Origin: Pyropia yezoensis
Taxonomy: Eukaryota > Rhodophyta > Bangiophyceae > Bangiales > Bangiaceae
Length of the DNA: 64,000 nt
Assembly: GCA_009829735.1 (NCBI GenBank)
Contig: CM020618.1
Span: forward strand, 22,615,346-22,679,345
Direction: 5' to 3'
Each line of letters starts with the position of its first letter. Position 1 is the first letter of the stretch. The notes beneath the pieces are model-generated. The model was not told the DNA's origin. It saw only the letters and a list, made by a program, of their open reading frames with translations, and made no database searches. Below, piece after piece: positions 43,621 through 56,000 of this stretch. Both the position numbers and the translations under genes were made by a program.

Positions 43621-44343
43621 TTATCTCGCGGAGCAAACAGGCTTCGACTGAGGAACTGTCACAGGAGCCACAGACGTTCCCTTACCAAGGATGGGGATGG
43701 TCTCCCCATTCATCAACTTGACCCAATACCCCGGGCCACAAATCAAAGGCACTTGTGTTACAACATAAGGGCTGCCCAGAAGCAGGGGTACCGATATATT
43801 CTCGACCACTCTATAGGTCACGTCGACCTCATGGGTTCCCAACCTAGTCGGTAGGGTCACGGCACCAACAACGGGAAGTACCCCACCATTGATGTCAATC
43901 ATATGGTCGGCCTTAGACCTCCAGCGTTGGAGCTTCATCTCCTTGGGTAATAGCGACTTGCGTATCAAGGAGGCTCCTGACCCGGTATCAAGTACGATGC
44001 GGGCAGAGCAGGCGCGGCCGGGGGCAAGTTGCACCCGTCCAGCTACCTGGAAGTTCTCACCCGTCAGCACCGCGATGACCCGACGTGGGTTTACGTTCTT
44101 GGGGAGTCCTACCCGAGGTGGGCGGACTCCCTTAGGTCGCCGCAGTATCCGGCACGGTTGGTTCGTCCTCCTGGCCCACTTGGCCGAGGCTGCCGTTGTG
44201 AGCATAGGACAGCCAGCTCCAACGGTCATTCGTTTCCCGCCGACTTGGCGTCGGAATCCGAGGACGAAGGGGAAGACGACGAGTCCGAGGACGACGTGTC
44301 CGCCCCCTCCGCCGCGGGTGTGGCGACCGCCACCACCGGTCAA
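43621..44343 (-). pseudogene. Element B protease region
   Basis: The frame contains IVLDTGSGASLIRKSLLP, an aspartic protease active site (DTGSG), and a flap-like YRVVENISVPLLLGSPYVV. It lies between the zinc knuckle and the RT segment, in an order normal for Ty3/gypsy. Confidence 0.85.
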
Positions 44344-46172
44344 GACCCACCCTCGCGGCGTGAACGTACTTCGTTCGTAGCCGACTTCTTACTCGCATTC
44401 CTAACAAGTTGTTGGATGCGTTTACCCAACTTGGGGCAATCATATGCCCAGTGTCCATCGGAGTTGCAGTTCCAACACCGATTGTCAGTTCCCGGAGGGG
44501 TCTTCCCAACTGGGGAAGACGAAGAGATACCCTGGGAAGTTCCCACGGCAGCTACCACCCTCTCCTTGCGGATTCGGCGTGCCTCTCTCAACTCTCTGGC
44601 CTGGCGCGCCTCCTCCCGTTCCTTGGCCAACTCGGCTTGACGCTCCTGGCGTTGATCCCCCCGCAACTTGCGGTAGGCCTCGCCTCTGCGGTAGGCGAAC
44701 GTAGCCAACTCGGCCAGTGTCGCCCGGGCAGTATTATGCTCCCGGGTCTCCATACGGACTGACCAATGGAGTCCCTCCACGAACCGACTCTTCACCACAG
44801 CTTGTGGATGAAGAAAGCCACAACGATTGTTGAGCTTACGAACCCGCTCCGCAAAGGACAATTCGTTCTCAGTCTCTTCCTAATGAGCTTGCGTGAACTC
44901 CTCGACTTGAGAAGCCAACGCTGCTTCATCCACCATAGCTCTGAACAACGAGTTGACGAGCTCCAAGTAGAACGTCACCTGACCAGCACCTCCACTTGAG
45001 GAACTGGGCATGACGGACATAAGTTCTGTCCGTAGATCGCCCTTGGTAAACTACTGTAGCATATAGAAAGCCATGCCTTCACTTATGGCATTGTCGTCAC
45101 TGGCTTTTGTGAAACGATGAAGAAACTCAAAGACACGGGGGGGGGGAGTTCCATCCCACTCTGCTTTGTGCCCAAAAGAGTGAAGTGCATTCTTCTTGGC
45201 ACGGCCCATAGCTCAGGCCTGAGTAGGACCGTACGCCACCGACTTGTTGTGGACGGCGTAGGTCTCACAGTCAAAGATCCTCTGGTAGACCGGGTTGGCT
45301 ACCTGGATCTTGGGCGGCACCTCACGCTGAGGGAAAAGCCGCTGGAGCAATGGGGTGAGTTGACCCGCAGTGCCTGTTGTCTGCCGCGGCGAGCTTGGTA
45401 CAGCCACCGGCGCTTCCGAGGGGAGCTCCCCCGTGAAGGGCGTACGCCCCACCGAGAATGGTGTGGCTCCCTCGTTGAGAGTCACAGGGGTCGCCCCCGG
45501 TGCGGGGCGACCCGAGACAGGCGTAGGGAGGGATTCCCCCTGCGTCTGAGGGCTCGAAAGCCCCAATCCAATCTGGACATTGAGACCATCTGGCAAACTC
45601 GCCACAGTGTGATTCAATATAGTATTCGTCATCGTGACCACCAGGTCCGGCAAAGTCTACCGCAACACATTGGCCGCCTCCCGACGGACAGTTTCCGCGA
45701 GGAGTGGATTGTCGACTCCAGTTGAGTCTCGGTCCGCCTCCAGAAGTCCACTTGAGGGGTAACCACGATCCTCAGGGGTCTCAACTGGAGGCATGGGCGC
45801 GAGCTCATCGCCGACCAACGGAGGTCCGCCGTCCTCCGAAATCCTAGTTGGCGACGGCTCCAAGCCAAAGTTTGCTCCAACCCGAGTGGTACCCGCGGGG
45901 ACAGTCCTCTCACCTTGGGACGTTCCCGTTGAGTGTCCCACACGGTGGCCGGACTTCAGCCCACCAACATCAGAAGTGTCACCCGAATGAACTCCCGACT
46001 GAGTCGGGGTGGCCTGTTGCCCGCCCGTACTCCCAGTCCTGCAGGCTTGAGGGGCCTCTAGTCCCTCTGCGACCCCAGGTACACCTACCTGTGTCTCACC
46101 AGTATTCAAAGGCACTGAAGTACGTGCGTCACCCATGTACTCCCCAGACGACGGGGGGTCCGAACCAGCCAT
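44344..46172 (-). pseudogene. Element B Gag, broken
   Basis: The start is probably ATG 46172 (MAGSDPPSSGEYMGDARTSV). Two further frame segments follow, ending in one (44861-44340) with a coiled, charged stretch and a CCHC knuckle C-W-N-C-N-S-D-G-H-W-A-Y-D-C. The 5' half is Pro/Gly/Thr-rich. The frame is interrupted near 45655 and again near 45000. Confidence 0.8.
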
Positions 46173-46271
46173 GTTGGCAAACGATCCGTATGACACGGCC
46201 CAAGTCGTCCGTGTCTCTGAGACAGAGGGCCCCCTACACCCGGGTGCACCCGGAGGGAAAGTTTACCTCTG

Positions 46272-46289
46272 TCCCCTGCTGCTCCACCA
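46272..46289 (-). other. Primer-binding site of element B
   Basis: The minus strand reads TGGTGGAGCAGCAGGGGA two bases inside the right LTR, identical over 18 bases to the site of element A. Confidence 0.7.
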
Positions 46290-46291
46290 AA

Positions 46292-46760
46292 TGTGGCAAA
46301 AACCACTCGCACACGCGACACCCAAGTTGCGGCGGTGCGCAAGGGCTGCCCCCCGTGTCGAGGGAACCGGAAGAAGTGCAAGTCGCACACACTCTGTCCC
46401 TGTTGTGGGGCATTCCCCCCACTGACAAACAAGAAGATGGTGTGTGGGCCAACAGTTTCTTAGTCGGGACGGGGAAGCAAGGCCAAACCCCGCTGTCCCC
46501 CCCCTTATCCCCCCAGGGTCCTCTCAGAATCTCGCCGCTCAGAATCTCCCACCCCAGCACCAGCCCACCGGGCCACACGAAAACTTAAGACGATAAATGC
46601 AGAAAACCCTCAAATCCAAGTTGGATTTACTACTAAGCTCACTATCCCAAACTTAGGGAATATGGACCCGAATGCAGGGGGAGGAACGGGTCAGGCTTGT
46701 GGCCTGCCCCAGCTTGCATGGCACGTGTTGCCCCGCTACCTGGGGGTCAATACTGCCACA
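46292..46760 (-). repeat. Element B 5' LTR (right)
   Basis: 469 bp, TGTGGCAAAA...CTGCCACA. A short left/right comparison shows about ten or more substitutions, so the insertion is older than element A. Confidence 0.92.
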
Positions 46761-47990
46761 GGGACCCCTCCCCTCCTGCTGCTTCGCCGGGGCACCCTCT
46801 GCCATAATAGCACCCCTGCCCACGCGCTTCCGCCGCGCGGCAGTCTGTGCCGCGCCGGGCACCCCTCCCTACTCGCTTCTTCTCCACGGCACCCGCTGAC
46901 TGTGCCTCTGGGGCGGCGCCCGAAAGCGCGTCATCGCGGGAGCCCGCGATTTACCCGTGCTGCCGCAGCACACGCCCCGCCTCGCCACCTGCTGCCCCGC
47001 GAAACCTTGCGCCGCGGCTGGCACCCATCCTTGGTTGCTGCTGCCGCGGGCGCCCTCCTCTGTGTCTCTGTCGGGCGGCGACGGACGGTGCGCTATCGCG
47101 GCCGCCCGCGCTTTCAACCCTTGCTGCTACTGTTTGTACTCCCTTACCGGCTGTTGCCCCGCGCACCGTGCATCCCGGCTCATTTGGGAGCGGGCTGCCA
47201 CCGGGGGCGCGGGGGGGCTGCCGGTACGATAAGCCCTCATGCTGATACGGCTCGCGCCCCGCGGACTGGTGCTACCGGACGGCAATGTCTGTCGCCCCTT
47301 GTCCGAGGACAGCCCGCCTGCGCATCACGGCGCCCGCCAACGCGTCAACGACTGGCCCTCCAGTGAATGACACTCCCGTCGCTCCCTGGCGGACCCGATT
47401 TCGGGGCTCCCGCAGGCGCCACCGACCTGCGCTAGCCACTGCGTCAATCCACGGTCGCTGCCGTGGCAGACACTCCTCCCCTCCAGCTGCTGCCCCTTCT
47501 CTCCCCCCTGCCCGCCTGCTGCAGCTGCTCGGCATCCTGCGTCGTGGCTGCCGACGGCAGCGCCCGCCGATGGCCCAAGGCGCCGGAGTTGGCGCGTGAT
47601 GTTCCCCGAGGCACCTCTCCAAACCCGTTGCTACCACGCGCCGCGCCGCGTCGTGACCGCACCACCTTCCAGCACATCGCGACGGCCGCCGGCCCCTCAA
47701 GCCAACCACGTTCCGCGGCTGGTCTTCCTACCCACCCGCTGCTTCCACGCGCCACCCTGCGCCGTGCCTCCCGCCCGCACCAGCGTCGGGTGCATCGCCA
47801 AGACTGCCGGCCCGTCTAGCCACCAACGGTGCCGGGCCAATTCCCGCCATCCACACGTTGCTTCCACGCGGCTCCCTGAGCCAAAGACACCTCCCTGCTA
47901 CGCGTCGGCGCATCCACACGCCCTCTGACGCGTGACTTCGCCCACACTGCAGCAGTTGGCCACCTGCTGCTGCGCTGTACACCGTCTGTG
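46761..47990. repeat. Degenerate minisatellite, right part
   Basis: The continuation of the array split by element B. The 49-bp type units (CACCC...CTGCTGCCGCG) alternate with longer units carrying TGCCTCTGGGGCGGCG or TGTCGGGCGGCGACGG (46896 and 47065). The periodicity fades toward 48,000, where the host gene begins. Confidence 0.55.
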
Positions 47991-48904
47991 CGCGCCTGAC
48001 AGGCAGCTACCAGCAAAAAGCCTGTTCCCGCCACAATGAAGGCACCACAATCTACCAGGGCGTCGGCTGCCGCCAGTGCTGCCGGCGCACGATCAGCAAG
48101 AGTGGAAAAGAGCGGCCGGCGCAAGGGCAAGACTAGGGCACAAAAGCCTCCGAGGCCGCCCATGGGCGCATTCGCGGGGCAGCACGGGAGTTGCACGCCG
48201 CGCGCTCAGGTTGCGGACTACACGCGCCCATCCCGCTTGCGTCCTCTCAAGGCCCATCGCATCCAGACTATGATGATCCCCCTCATCCAGGCGCTGTCGA
48301 GCCAGTCTCTCCTATCGGGCCCATGTCCCCTGCCGGGGAAAAGCCTGCTTTGCAAGCTCCACCTTCGTCTTCTCGGCCGAACGCGGCTATGTCTCCTACG
48401 CCTCTTTCAAGGCCAAGTACATCCCAGGCGCTGCCTGCCGACTCTTCTGCATCCGCATCGGACGCTGTGGGCGCAGCGGCGCCTGGCCCTGGCCCTGCAT
48501 TGCAGTGGACCCGTTGGCAGAAGCTCCACTTCCAGTCCCCGAACTGCCACCGTTGCCTCCTGGAGCTGCGGGGGGCGGAGATGGCGACGGTGGTGAACAT
48601 CTGGTGGATTTCCAGCAGCCCACCCAGACTTTTTCGGTCGACTTGGCCAAGGGCCTAGTCGAACTACTGATGCATAGCCGTGGCGTGGCAGGCTCTCTGG
48701 CCTCCGCCCGTACTGAGGCCAACACAGCAGCTGACAAGTATGAGGCCATCCTGCGGGAGCTCAGGGCAAACACTGCGGTTGTCGTAGACTTGGGGACGGA
48801 GAACAAGGCCTTGACAGAGGTGGTGATTGAGCTGAAGAAGGTTGTCGAGGGTGGCACACCTGAGGCACGTGCGCAGACGGAAGATGAAATCACGCAGTGC
48901 CGGT

Positions 48905-49116
48905 CGGCTTACGCTGCCACTCTCGTCCAGCTGGTTGCCAAGGCTGCTACCACGGCCGATGTTTGGAAGGGACAGGCCGATACCACCGCTGTGGTTCAGC
49001 GTAAGCCGGACGGCTTACGCTGCCACTCTCGTCCAGCTGTTTGCCATGGCTGCTACCACGGCCGACCTTTAGAAGGGACAGGCCGATACCTCCGCTGTGG
49101 TTCACTCGATCATTGC
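48905..49116 (+). repeat. 106-bp tandem duplication inside the host gene
   Basis: Two copies start CGGCTTACGCTGCCACTCTC at 48905 and 49011. The second differs at a few positions, one of which makes GACCTTTAG from GATGTTTGG, giving both a stop and a sequence like a splice acceptor. Confidence 0.8.
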
Positions 49117-49287
49117 CAAGACGTTGGGGCTGTCGCTCAAAGAAGCGGAGGAGCGGGTGAACGGGATGAGGGAGACCACGAGGGTGGCCAGAATCGCGGC
49201 CAACTCGCGCTCTGTGCCCAGGACCTCCCCTATCGTCAAGGTCTTTAGCAATCGCCGCGCTACGTTCTTCTTTCACCTGAGTGACGC

Positions 49288-49292
49288 CATTG
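49288..49292. repeat. Target-site duplication of element C, left
   Basis: CATTG here and at 59743-59747 directly flank the LTR ends. Confidence 0.9.
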
Positions 49293-49655
49293 TGTAGCAC
49301 AATACGTATCCGCTGCACGTCCACTCTCAGGGAACACTCACCATGGGGGTTCGGCACCAACGTCACCGGGAGGCCAAGGTTGCTCTCGTTGGAGCGCAAT
49401 CCACGGGACCAAGATGGGAGCCCAAATGGGAGGGGTTTGTTGTTCTACCTTGGCCGGCGGTGGATTCGCCGCCGGCTCCCTCGTTATGAACCCTCGGAGA
49501 CACTACTAACTACCCTCCACCCCAAGATGCAAGTCCCTCTGGTCATACGTAACTTATAGATACCGTGACCAGTACGGACTCCCAAATTGAAAGTTAAGGG
49601 TTAAAAGTAGCCCCCCTTATATTAGGGTCACAATACGGTCAACCATATTGCTACA
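49293..49655 (-). repeat. Element C 3' LTR (left)
   Basis: 363 bp, TGTAGCACAATACG...ATTGCTACA, roughly nine-tenths identical to the element A LTR. Confidence 0.93.
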
Positions 49656-50245
49656 TATCCCCCTCTTGGATTCGGCCCGTCCTCGGGTCGAGTTGCATTC
49701 GGGTTTCCGAATGTAAGTGGGTCGCGTGACCGTTTACCAGTCGGGTGGGGCTTTGCGCCCTGTCGCGACAGACACCCCTTTTCGAGGTTGTCTGAGGGGG
49801 GTGCCCCCCTTTGTGTGGTACACACACGATCCGTTTTCCGGACCGTTGAATTCCCGATGCGGGTTTTTGTTCACGACCCCCCTTTCCGAGGGGTGGTGCA
49901 AGCGGATCCGCCACCAGGCGTCTGGTGGTAGGGGGGCCTCTCTGGTGTGGACGATTGAGTGGGGGGCGGGGGCTGCCCGCGTTGCGTGGGGGCGGTTGGG
50001 GGTGACCCCCCTTGATTACCCCGTGTGGGGGGGGCGTGGCCCCGATCCAGGTGCCTTTGGTGGAGCGCCCTCGTAGCTCGGCTGGCGCGGGTCGTCCCGC
50101 GCTGCCGTATCGCTCGTGTTGAGCTGTGTCGTTGTAAGCGCGGGTGCCCGCGCTTCCCTGGCTCGTCCGCGCGAGCGTTCGTTGTGCCGGGTCGAGCCGG
50201 CTGCGGCTTTTTGGCACGGGGCGCCCCGGCTACCCCGGCTCCACC

Positions 50246-52605
50246 ATGTCGGACCCCCAGGTACCCGGGGGCGAGGACGACCTCCTGTTTGAGGAGGAGG
50301 AGGTGATGCAGGACGACGTTCCCGTCTCCGCCACCGCTGCCGAGTGCTTCTTGGCGAGCTCGTCGGAGAACGAAGACGACCGGGTATCCGTCCGTGTGGC
50401 CCCGAGAGGCGCGCCGGGCGGGTTGTCGTCCGTGTGCAGCGGCACGACGGCTCCGTCGGGCGGCGGTCAACCGCGTGTGGCGGCTGCCCCTACTCCTACC
50501 CCTCCGGCGGCCCGGATGGCTCCTGTCGCCGGTGCCGGCGCCGCTTTACCTCAAGATGGCGCAGCCGGTGTGTCGGATGGTCGTGGCGGCACCCCGGCCG
50601 GGACGGCGGGTCAAGACTGTGCGGGTGCCCGCCCTGTTGGTGGTGTGTCCGTGGAGGCGGGTAACAGGTCTACCCCCTCCGTCCCCGTGGTGCTCACGTC
50701 GGGGCCGGGTGGCAGCGATGCTCTGCCCGCGGTGCCGCGGACGACAGGTGGTCAAGAGGTGTCTTCCCCGATGGCGGTGGACTCCGAGGGCTACTGCGGG
50801 CGGGCGGGCGCCCTTCTTCTTCCTCCTCGGCCCCGTGCACCTCAGGCACCAGCCCATCTGCCTGCGGGGCTTCCCCCGGCGCCCCCGGTTCTTCCTAGAC
50901 CCGCCCGGGTTGCCCCGCTGGGTGGCGGCGTCGCCTTGGCGGCGGGTCAACCTGCCGTGTCGATGTCCGACTTGGTGGCTCGGGTTCGAGGCCTAACTGT
51001 GCAGGAGTCCATGGACTCTGCTGGGCGGGTGCGGGTGGACTTCCACCAGACGCGTCACCGTGGAGGGTCCTCCCGGAGCGTCAAGTTGGACCCGAGTTGG
51101 GAGCGGGAGTTGGTGCGGCTGGTCAACCAGCCGAATGCGGTCCGGGTGGAACATCATTGGGTCCTGAGTCAGCCGGACGACCGGCATGCGCAGCTCTGGC
51201 GCACCCGGGTGGGGCGGGGTGAAGTCTTCCTCGACCCCGCCTTCGGGGTATGCGACTTGGTTGCCTCCGCGTTGCCGCGGGAGGTTGACTACCCGGCTAG
51301 TGCTCGGGGGGTTGCGACGGCGGCGGCTCCTGTGGCGTTTGGGGAGACGGTGGGCGATACCGGCTGGTATCCCGGGTTTGAGTACTTCCCGGGGGTATCC
51401 CCGTATCTGACGTTGACGGCTCCGTACCCGCCCATGGCGGGGTTGAAGTCGGCGTCGAGCTGGCGACGCAACCATGGTGTCATGGCGGATGCGTTCCGCA
51501 CCGATATAACGTGTGCGTTGCAGACCGGTAACGGTCGTGCGCCGGTGTACACTCCCGTGCGCCCGCCTCCGTGGAAGGAGGGGTGTGAACCCGCCCCTGC
51601 TTTCCGGTTCGACACCGGCTCCTGTCTCCGATACTTCGGGAGTGTGTTGGCCTCCCGGCCGGTCCACCTGTTGCAGGGTACCTTCACCCTTGAGGTTACC
51701 CTCGGGCAGGCTTCCTCCTTCTTGCTGTCTGCCCGTCGGCAGGGGCGCCTGTTTCATCTTCCGACGGGTGTCCGTCGGCATATCGGGCAGCTGGGCGTAG
51801 ACATGATAGCTGCCAAGACCAGGTTGGCCCGGGAGTTCGAGGCCCTGCTGGCCGTTCACGATGCCGTGAACTGGGCTGGGGTGTTGATTCTTCCCCCGTA
51901 CCGGGATCCGCAGGCTGGGGCTGCCCCCTTGCCTCCTCACTCGTTGCGCATCCGGCGTACTCAGCCGGGTGAGCCCAATTGCCGTGTGTGGGCGTCCACC
52001 GAGGCTGTTCCTGACCTGGGTATTCCCATGACCCTCTTCAGGTCCTCGCCCCGTGCTTCGGTAACCCGATACCGGTGGCGGTTGGCCGTCGTCCCCGAGA
52101 GTGGGACTCTGCGGGTGGGGTGCGTGAGGTGTCCCGTCGTCGGGCGGAGCCCCGCCGGGCTTACGGTGGAGCCCCTTCAGTGGGGTCCTACCGGGCCTCG
52201 TATCAGGCGCCACCGGCTCCGGTGGTAGCCGTGTCGGCTCCTGTGGCCCCTCTGGCTGCGCCAGTGTCACCTTCCGCCCCTGTCCTGCGTGACGGGGGTC
52301 CCCGTCTATGGTATGAGGGCGTTGACGCCCTCATTGCCCGCAAGATGCGGGAGGGTGTCTCTGTTAGCTGGGGGGATATCCCCCAAGGTGCTGCGCTGGT
52401 TGGGTCCGCGCGTTGCTTCGGTGGCGTGCTGGACCGCCTCCAGGCAGCTCTGGAGGACGTGGAGGCTGGTCGCTGCACCCTCGTCCAGCTATGCACCGAG
52501 GTAACTCGGGCGATTGACCGTCGCGAGATTGTTGACCGGTGGAGCATGGAGGTGTACGCGTTTACGCATGAGTGGCCTCCCTCGGGCAGTGGGTCTACCC
52601 ACTGA
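50246..52605 (+). pseudogene. Antisense ORF of element C, broken by a 10-bp deletion
   Basis: From ATG 50246 (MSDPQVPGGEDDLLFEEEEV) the frame runs without a stop through the conserved core (SDLVARVRGLTVQESMDSAG, VRLVNQPNAVRVEHHWVLSQ, MAGLKSASSWRRNHGVMADA, FRFDTGSCLRYFGSVLASRP) to GIPM at 52030. There 10 bases present in element A between two CATG repeats are missing, and the frame is lost; the C-terminal part continues in another frame (VGRRPREWDSAGG...SGSGSTH) to the stop at 52605. Apart from this deletion the protein aligns with element A over its whole length, with most nucleotide changes in third codon positions. Confidence 0.78.
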
Positions 52606-52933
52606 GGAGTGCTATTGTTTGTGAGGGAGAGGGACCCGGTGACCCTTTTGGTGGCCGGGTAGTAGTGAGCATAAACTCATCCCCCGCTGGGGCGTTCGCA
52701 TGATACCAATGCCTGCCTTTGGGGAGCACCCCGTCTGACTTAGCCGTGGCCTGCCTCGGTTCTTTCTCGCGCCCCCAACCCATCCTGGTTGGTTAATACT
52801 CATGAACGTCAACCTTCCTTGGTCCGTCACTTGCCCCATGGATGAAGGTTTACATTGGTGTAAGGCTCAGGTTACTTTGAAATTATCGGAGTTAGTCATC
52901 TCCTTCAAGTAAACTTGTAAAAGTCAGTAGCTT

Positions 52934-52975
52934 ACTTAGTTTGCCTAAGTCCGCTCCAACTTAGTAAACCTAAGT
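52934..52975. terminator. Paired hairpins between the convergent ORFs of element C
   Basis: ACTTAGTTTGCCTAAGT and ACTTAGTAAACCTAAGT are two short palindromes in the same position as the four in element A. Loop sequences differ but stems are kept. Confidence 0.45.
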
Positions 52976-53055
52976 CTTGCCTAATCCATGTGACACCCTA
53001 CTTAGTAGGTATAAGCCTCACCCCCCAACAGCCGAAGTCGGTGTCGGTTGGGTTG

Positions 53056-56000
53056 TCACAGTAGGCGTCGTCGCCTCATGTAAGGCATGAGAAGTTGGCG
53101 GGGTATATTCGCCGCCTGTTCCCAGGTGGGTGAGTCGTATCCGACCCACATCACCTTGACGTACCAGGGTCCTGGTAGGTCCGGGTCGGTGTGTCCGACC
53201 ACGCTCTCTACTTGGTATGGAATCCCATCCGGTCCCACCGGGTCATCTGACCGGTGGGTTGTGAGAGCTTCAAGTAGCAACCCAGCCGGTACCAGCTGAG
53301 GCTGTTCCGGCTTCGGAGCAGGTGTCACATCATTGAAGTTGATGCGTTGTATCTCCGTATCGGAGTGCAGGATGACAGAGTGATCATCTCTATGTAAGAT
53401 CTGGAACGGTCCCTTGACCGGTTGCATAAGCTTGTTCCCTCGGAACTTCTGGTGTCTGATGTAGACCCAGTCACCTGTTACCAGGGTTGCGTTGCGTACC
53501 CGTAGCCGGGCGTCAAAGTTCTTCTTGTATCGAAGTTGAGTGCGGTCAAGGGCACCCTTCAGCTTCGGTATCATCCACGATAGCTTGGCCAACCAAGCTG
53601 AGTGGATCCGTTCGGCCGGTCGGCCCTTCGGTATGCCATACCGAGTGCATCTGCCCGGTGGCAGCGTCAGGTTACCGATGCCCATCTGCATGACCCATTC
53701 CAGTGGGGCAATGCTGGTACTCCGGTGGGGCCTGGCATTGTATGCCAGGGTCAAGACGGACAAAAGCCTGTCCCACGTCTTCGTGTGCTCCACCACATAG
53801 CATTGGAGCATCTTAACGATGGTGCGGTTGAACTGCTCCACCGGCCCGTTGGATTGTGGGTGGTAGTCGGATGCCCGACGGGGTTGGATACCGATCATGC
53901 CCAGGAGCTTAGTGCAGAATGCTGACGTAAGGTTTGCTCCGTTATCGGAGAGGAGTTGCTTCATTACTCCGTAAGCACTGATCTAGTGGTCAACCACTGC
54001 ATCCATGATCGTGTAGGCCGTATCGTTCGGGATTGCGACTGCCCGTGACAGCTTAGTAAAGCGGTCCGACATGACAAGGATGTACCTGTCCCCTTCTTCC
54101 GTTACCGGAAACGGCCTGAGTATGTCCATAGCGACTCGCTCGTTGGGCCCATCCGGGGGGAACAGTCTCATAGCGGATGCCCGCCTATGAAGACTCATAC
54201 GATTCCGTGCGCACGGGTGGCATCCCCGCACGTGGTCGATTACGTCGACGGCCATTGCTGGCCAGTAGAAGAACCTTCGCATTGCTGCGAACATGCGCGA
54301 ACCCCCCGGGTGTCCGGCTGTGGGGTTCTCGTGTTCTCGTTCCATGACGGCTTGTCGTAATGACACGGGAACCACGACCTGATGCCGTCCATCGGCGGGT
54401 GCCCGCCGGTATATGAGTCCATCCTCATTCTCGGAGAAGATGTCGGCCGTGCCGGCCAGGAGGTTAGCACGATGGCGTTTACAGTCATCGTCGTTGGCCT
54501 GTGCCTCGCGGAAGTCCGCGAGGGTCAATGGGCACGCAAGGTGTGCCATGGTATGGTCAACCATACCTTGGGTGGCTTTACCCACCATGCAAACCGGTAC
54601 AACCGGGATGTCCTCGTCCACGTGTCGGGTAGCCCCGCTCAGTGTATCGAGTCGCGACAGCGCGTCTCCCAGATGATGGGTAGAGCCGGCCTTATATATG
54701 GTCCGGTAGTCGTGCTCAGCCATCTTCAGCCTCCACCGGGCTAGCCGACCGTGGCTGTCGGAATCCTTGTCACCAAGGTTGAGAAGCCATCGTAAAGGTT
54801 CGTGGTCGGACCTCACGATGAACCTGAAACCTTCCAGGTATGGCCGGAGCAGTTGCACTGCCCATATGACTCCGAGGCACTCGCGCTCGGTGGCACTATA
54901 GTTACGCTCAGCCGGGTTGAGTGTCCGGCTGAAGTACCCCAGAAAGCTTTTCAGCTGTGTCTGGGTGGTAGGGTATCGCGCATCCCGGAGTGCCCGGGTA
55001 TTAGCTTCGAGCACTCCCAGTTTACCTGGTGTGATTTGGTGACCCAGATACTCGACGGTCTGCTGAAAGAAGGCGCACTTCTTGAGGCGCAGGGTCACCC
55101 CGGCGTTCCGCAAGAGGGTGAGTACCTCGTCGACATGTTGCACATGGTCATCCATGTTGCGCGAGAAGACGATGACATCGTCAAGGTACACCAGGCAGTT
55201 ACGCCACTTAACTCCCGACAGTGCAATGTCGATGGCCCGCTGGAATGTGGCGGGGGCGTTGGACAATCCGAAGGGCATCCTTAGGAACTCGTACACGCCA
55301 CTGTGACAGACGAACGCCGTCTTGGGGATATCCTCCTCCGCAACTGGGATTTGCCAGTACCCGGCATTGCAGTGGATAGTGGTAAACACTGTGGCTTCCC
55401 CCAGCGAGTCGATGCACTCGTCCATCCTTGGTAAAGGGTATGAGTCTTTCTTGGTAACCAAGTTGACGCGTCGATAGTCGATGCAGAACCGAGGCGCTTG
55501 ATCCTTCTTCGGTACGATAACGACTGGGGCGCCCTACTCCGACATCGAAGGTCGGATCACCTTAGCTTCGCTCATCCTCTTCACTTCTCCATCAACGATC
55601 TCTCGTTGCATAGGTCCCGCGCGATGCGGTTGCGACCGCGCTGGTCGAGCACCTGGTACCAGGTCTATACGGTGTTGGGCTGCCCCAATGGTACCCAGCG
55701 CCCCGCCGGTCCACATGACGTCATGCTTTCTTAGCATCCGTCGTGCCCCTTCGGCTACCGAAGGGGGAAGGTGGTCGAGGTCAGCCTCGGCCAGTGCCCT
55801 CAAGGCTTCTTGGTCGAGGTCAGCCTCGGCCAGAGCCTTCAGTGCTTCTTGGTCCTTCGGCGGTATGTCCGCCGAAGGCGCCGATGGGTCAGGCTTCCCG
55901 TCATCGGGTTGCTGCCGCTCGGTGGTCTCGGCGACCGCCAGCACCTCAAGTGGTTCCACTTGACCTTCCTTTTCAGGGGTGAGGATATCTCCTTCGTAGA

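Larger units (their letters stand above)
38662..46760 (-). mobile_element. Element B: second chromovirus family, decayed, with antisense ORF
   Basis: The element is 8,099 bp with two 469-bp LTRs (38662-39130 and 46292-46760; TGTGGCA...TGCCACA ends). It lies on the minus strand: primer site against the right LTR, gag with a CCHC knuckle, protease, RT, RNase H, integrase, chromodomain, then a plus-strand ORF and a polypurine tract against the left LTR. Flanks are GGCAC (38657-38661) and GGGAC (46761-46765), a target duplication with one change. Joining the flanks restores the minisatellite unit, which confirms the boundaries. Gag and pol are broken into several frames. Confidence 0.9.
48036..49292 (+). 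pseudogene. Host gene of unknown function, 5' part, split by element C
   Basis: From ATG 48036 the start is basic (MKAPQSTRASAAASAAGARS...). A Pro/Ser-rich part follows in a second frame (GPSHPDYDDPPHPG...), then in a third frame from about 48505 a long coiled coil (SLASARTEANTAADKYEAIL, ENKALTEVVIELKKVV). A 106-bp direct duplication (48905-49010 and 49011-49116) shifts the frame by one and adds a TAG; after it the protein resumes (IIAKTLGLSLKEAEERVNGM) and runs to HLSDAI at the insertion. The next codon is completed only after element C. I do not recognise the family. Earlier frame changes may be indels or unseen introns, so the gene may have been decaying before the insertion. Confidence 0.6.

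Noticed and set aside
46761-47990. Coding exons in the right minisatellite
   Set aside because: Frames are short, Arg/Pro/Ala-rich and follow the repeat period.
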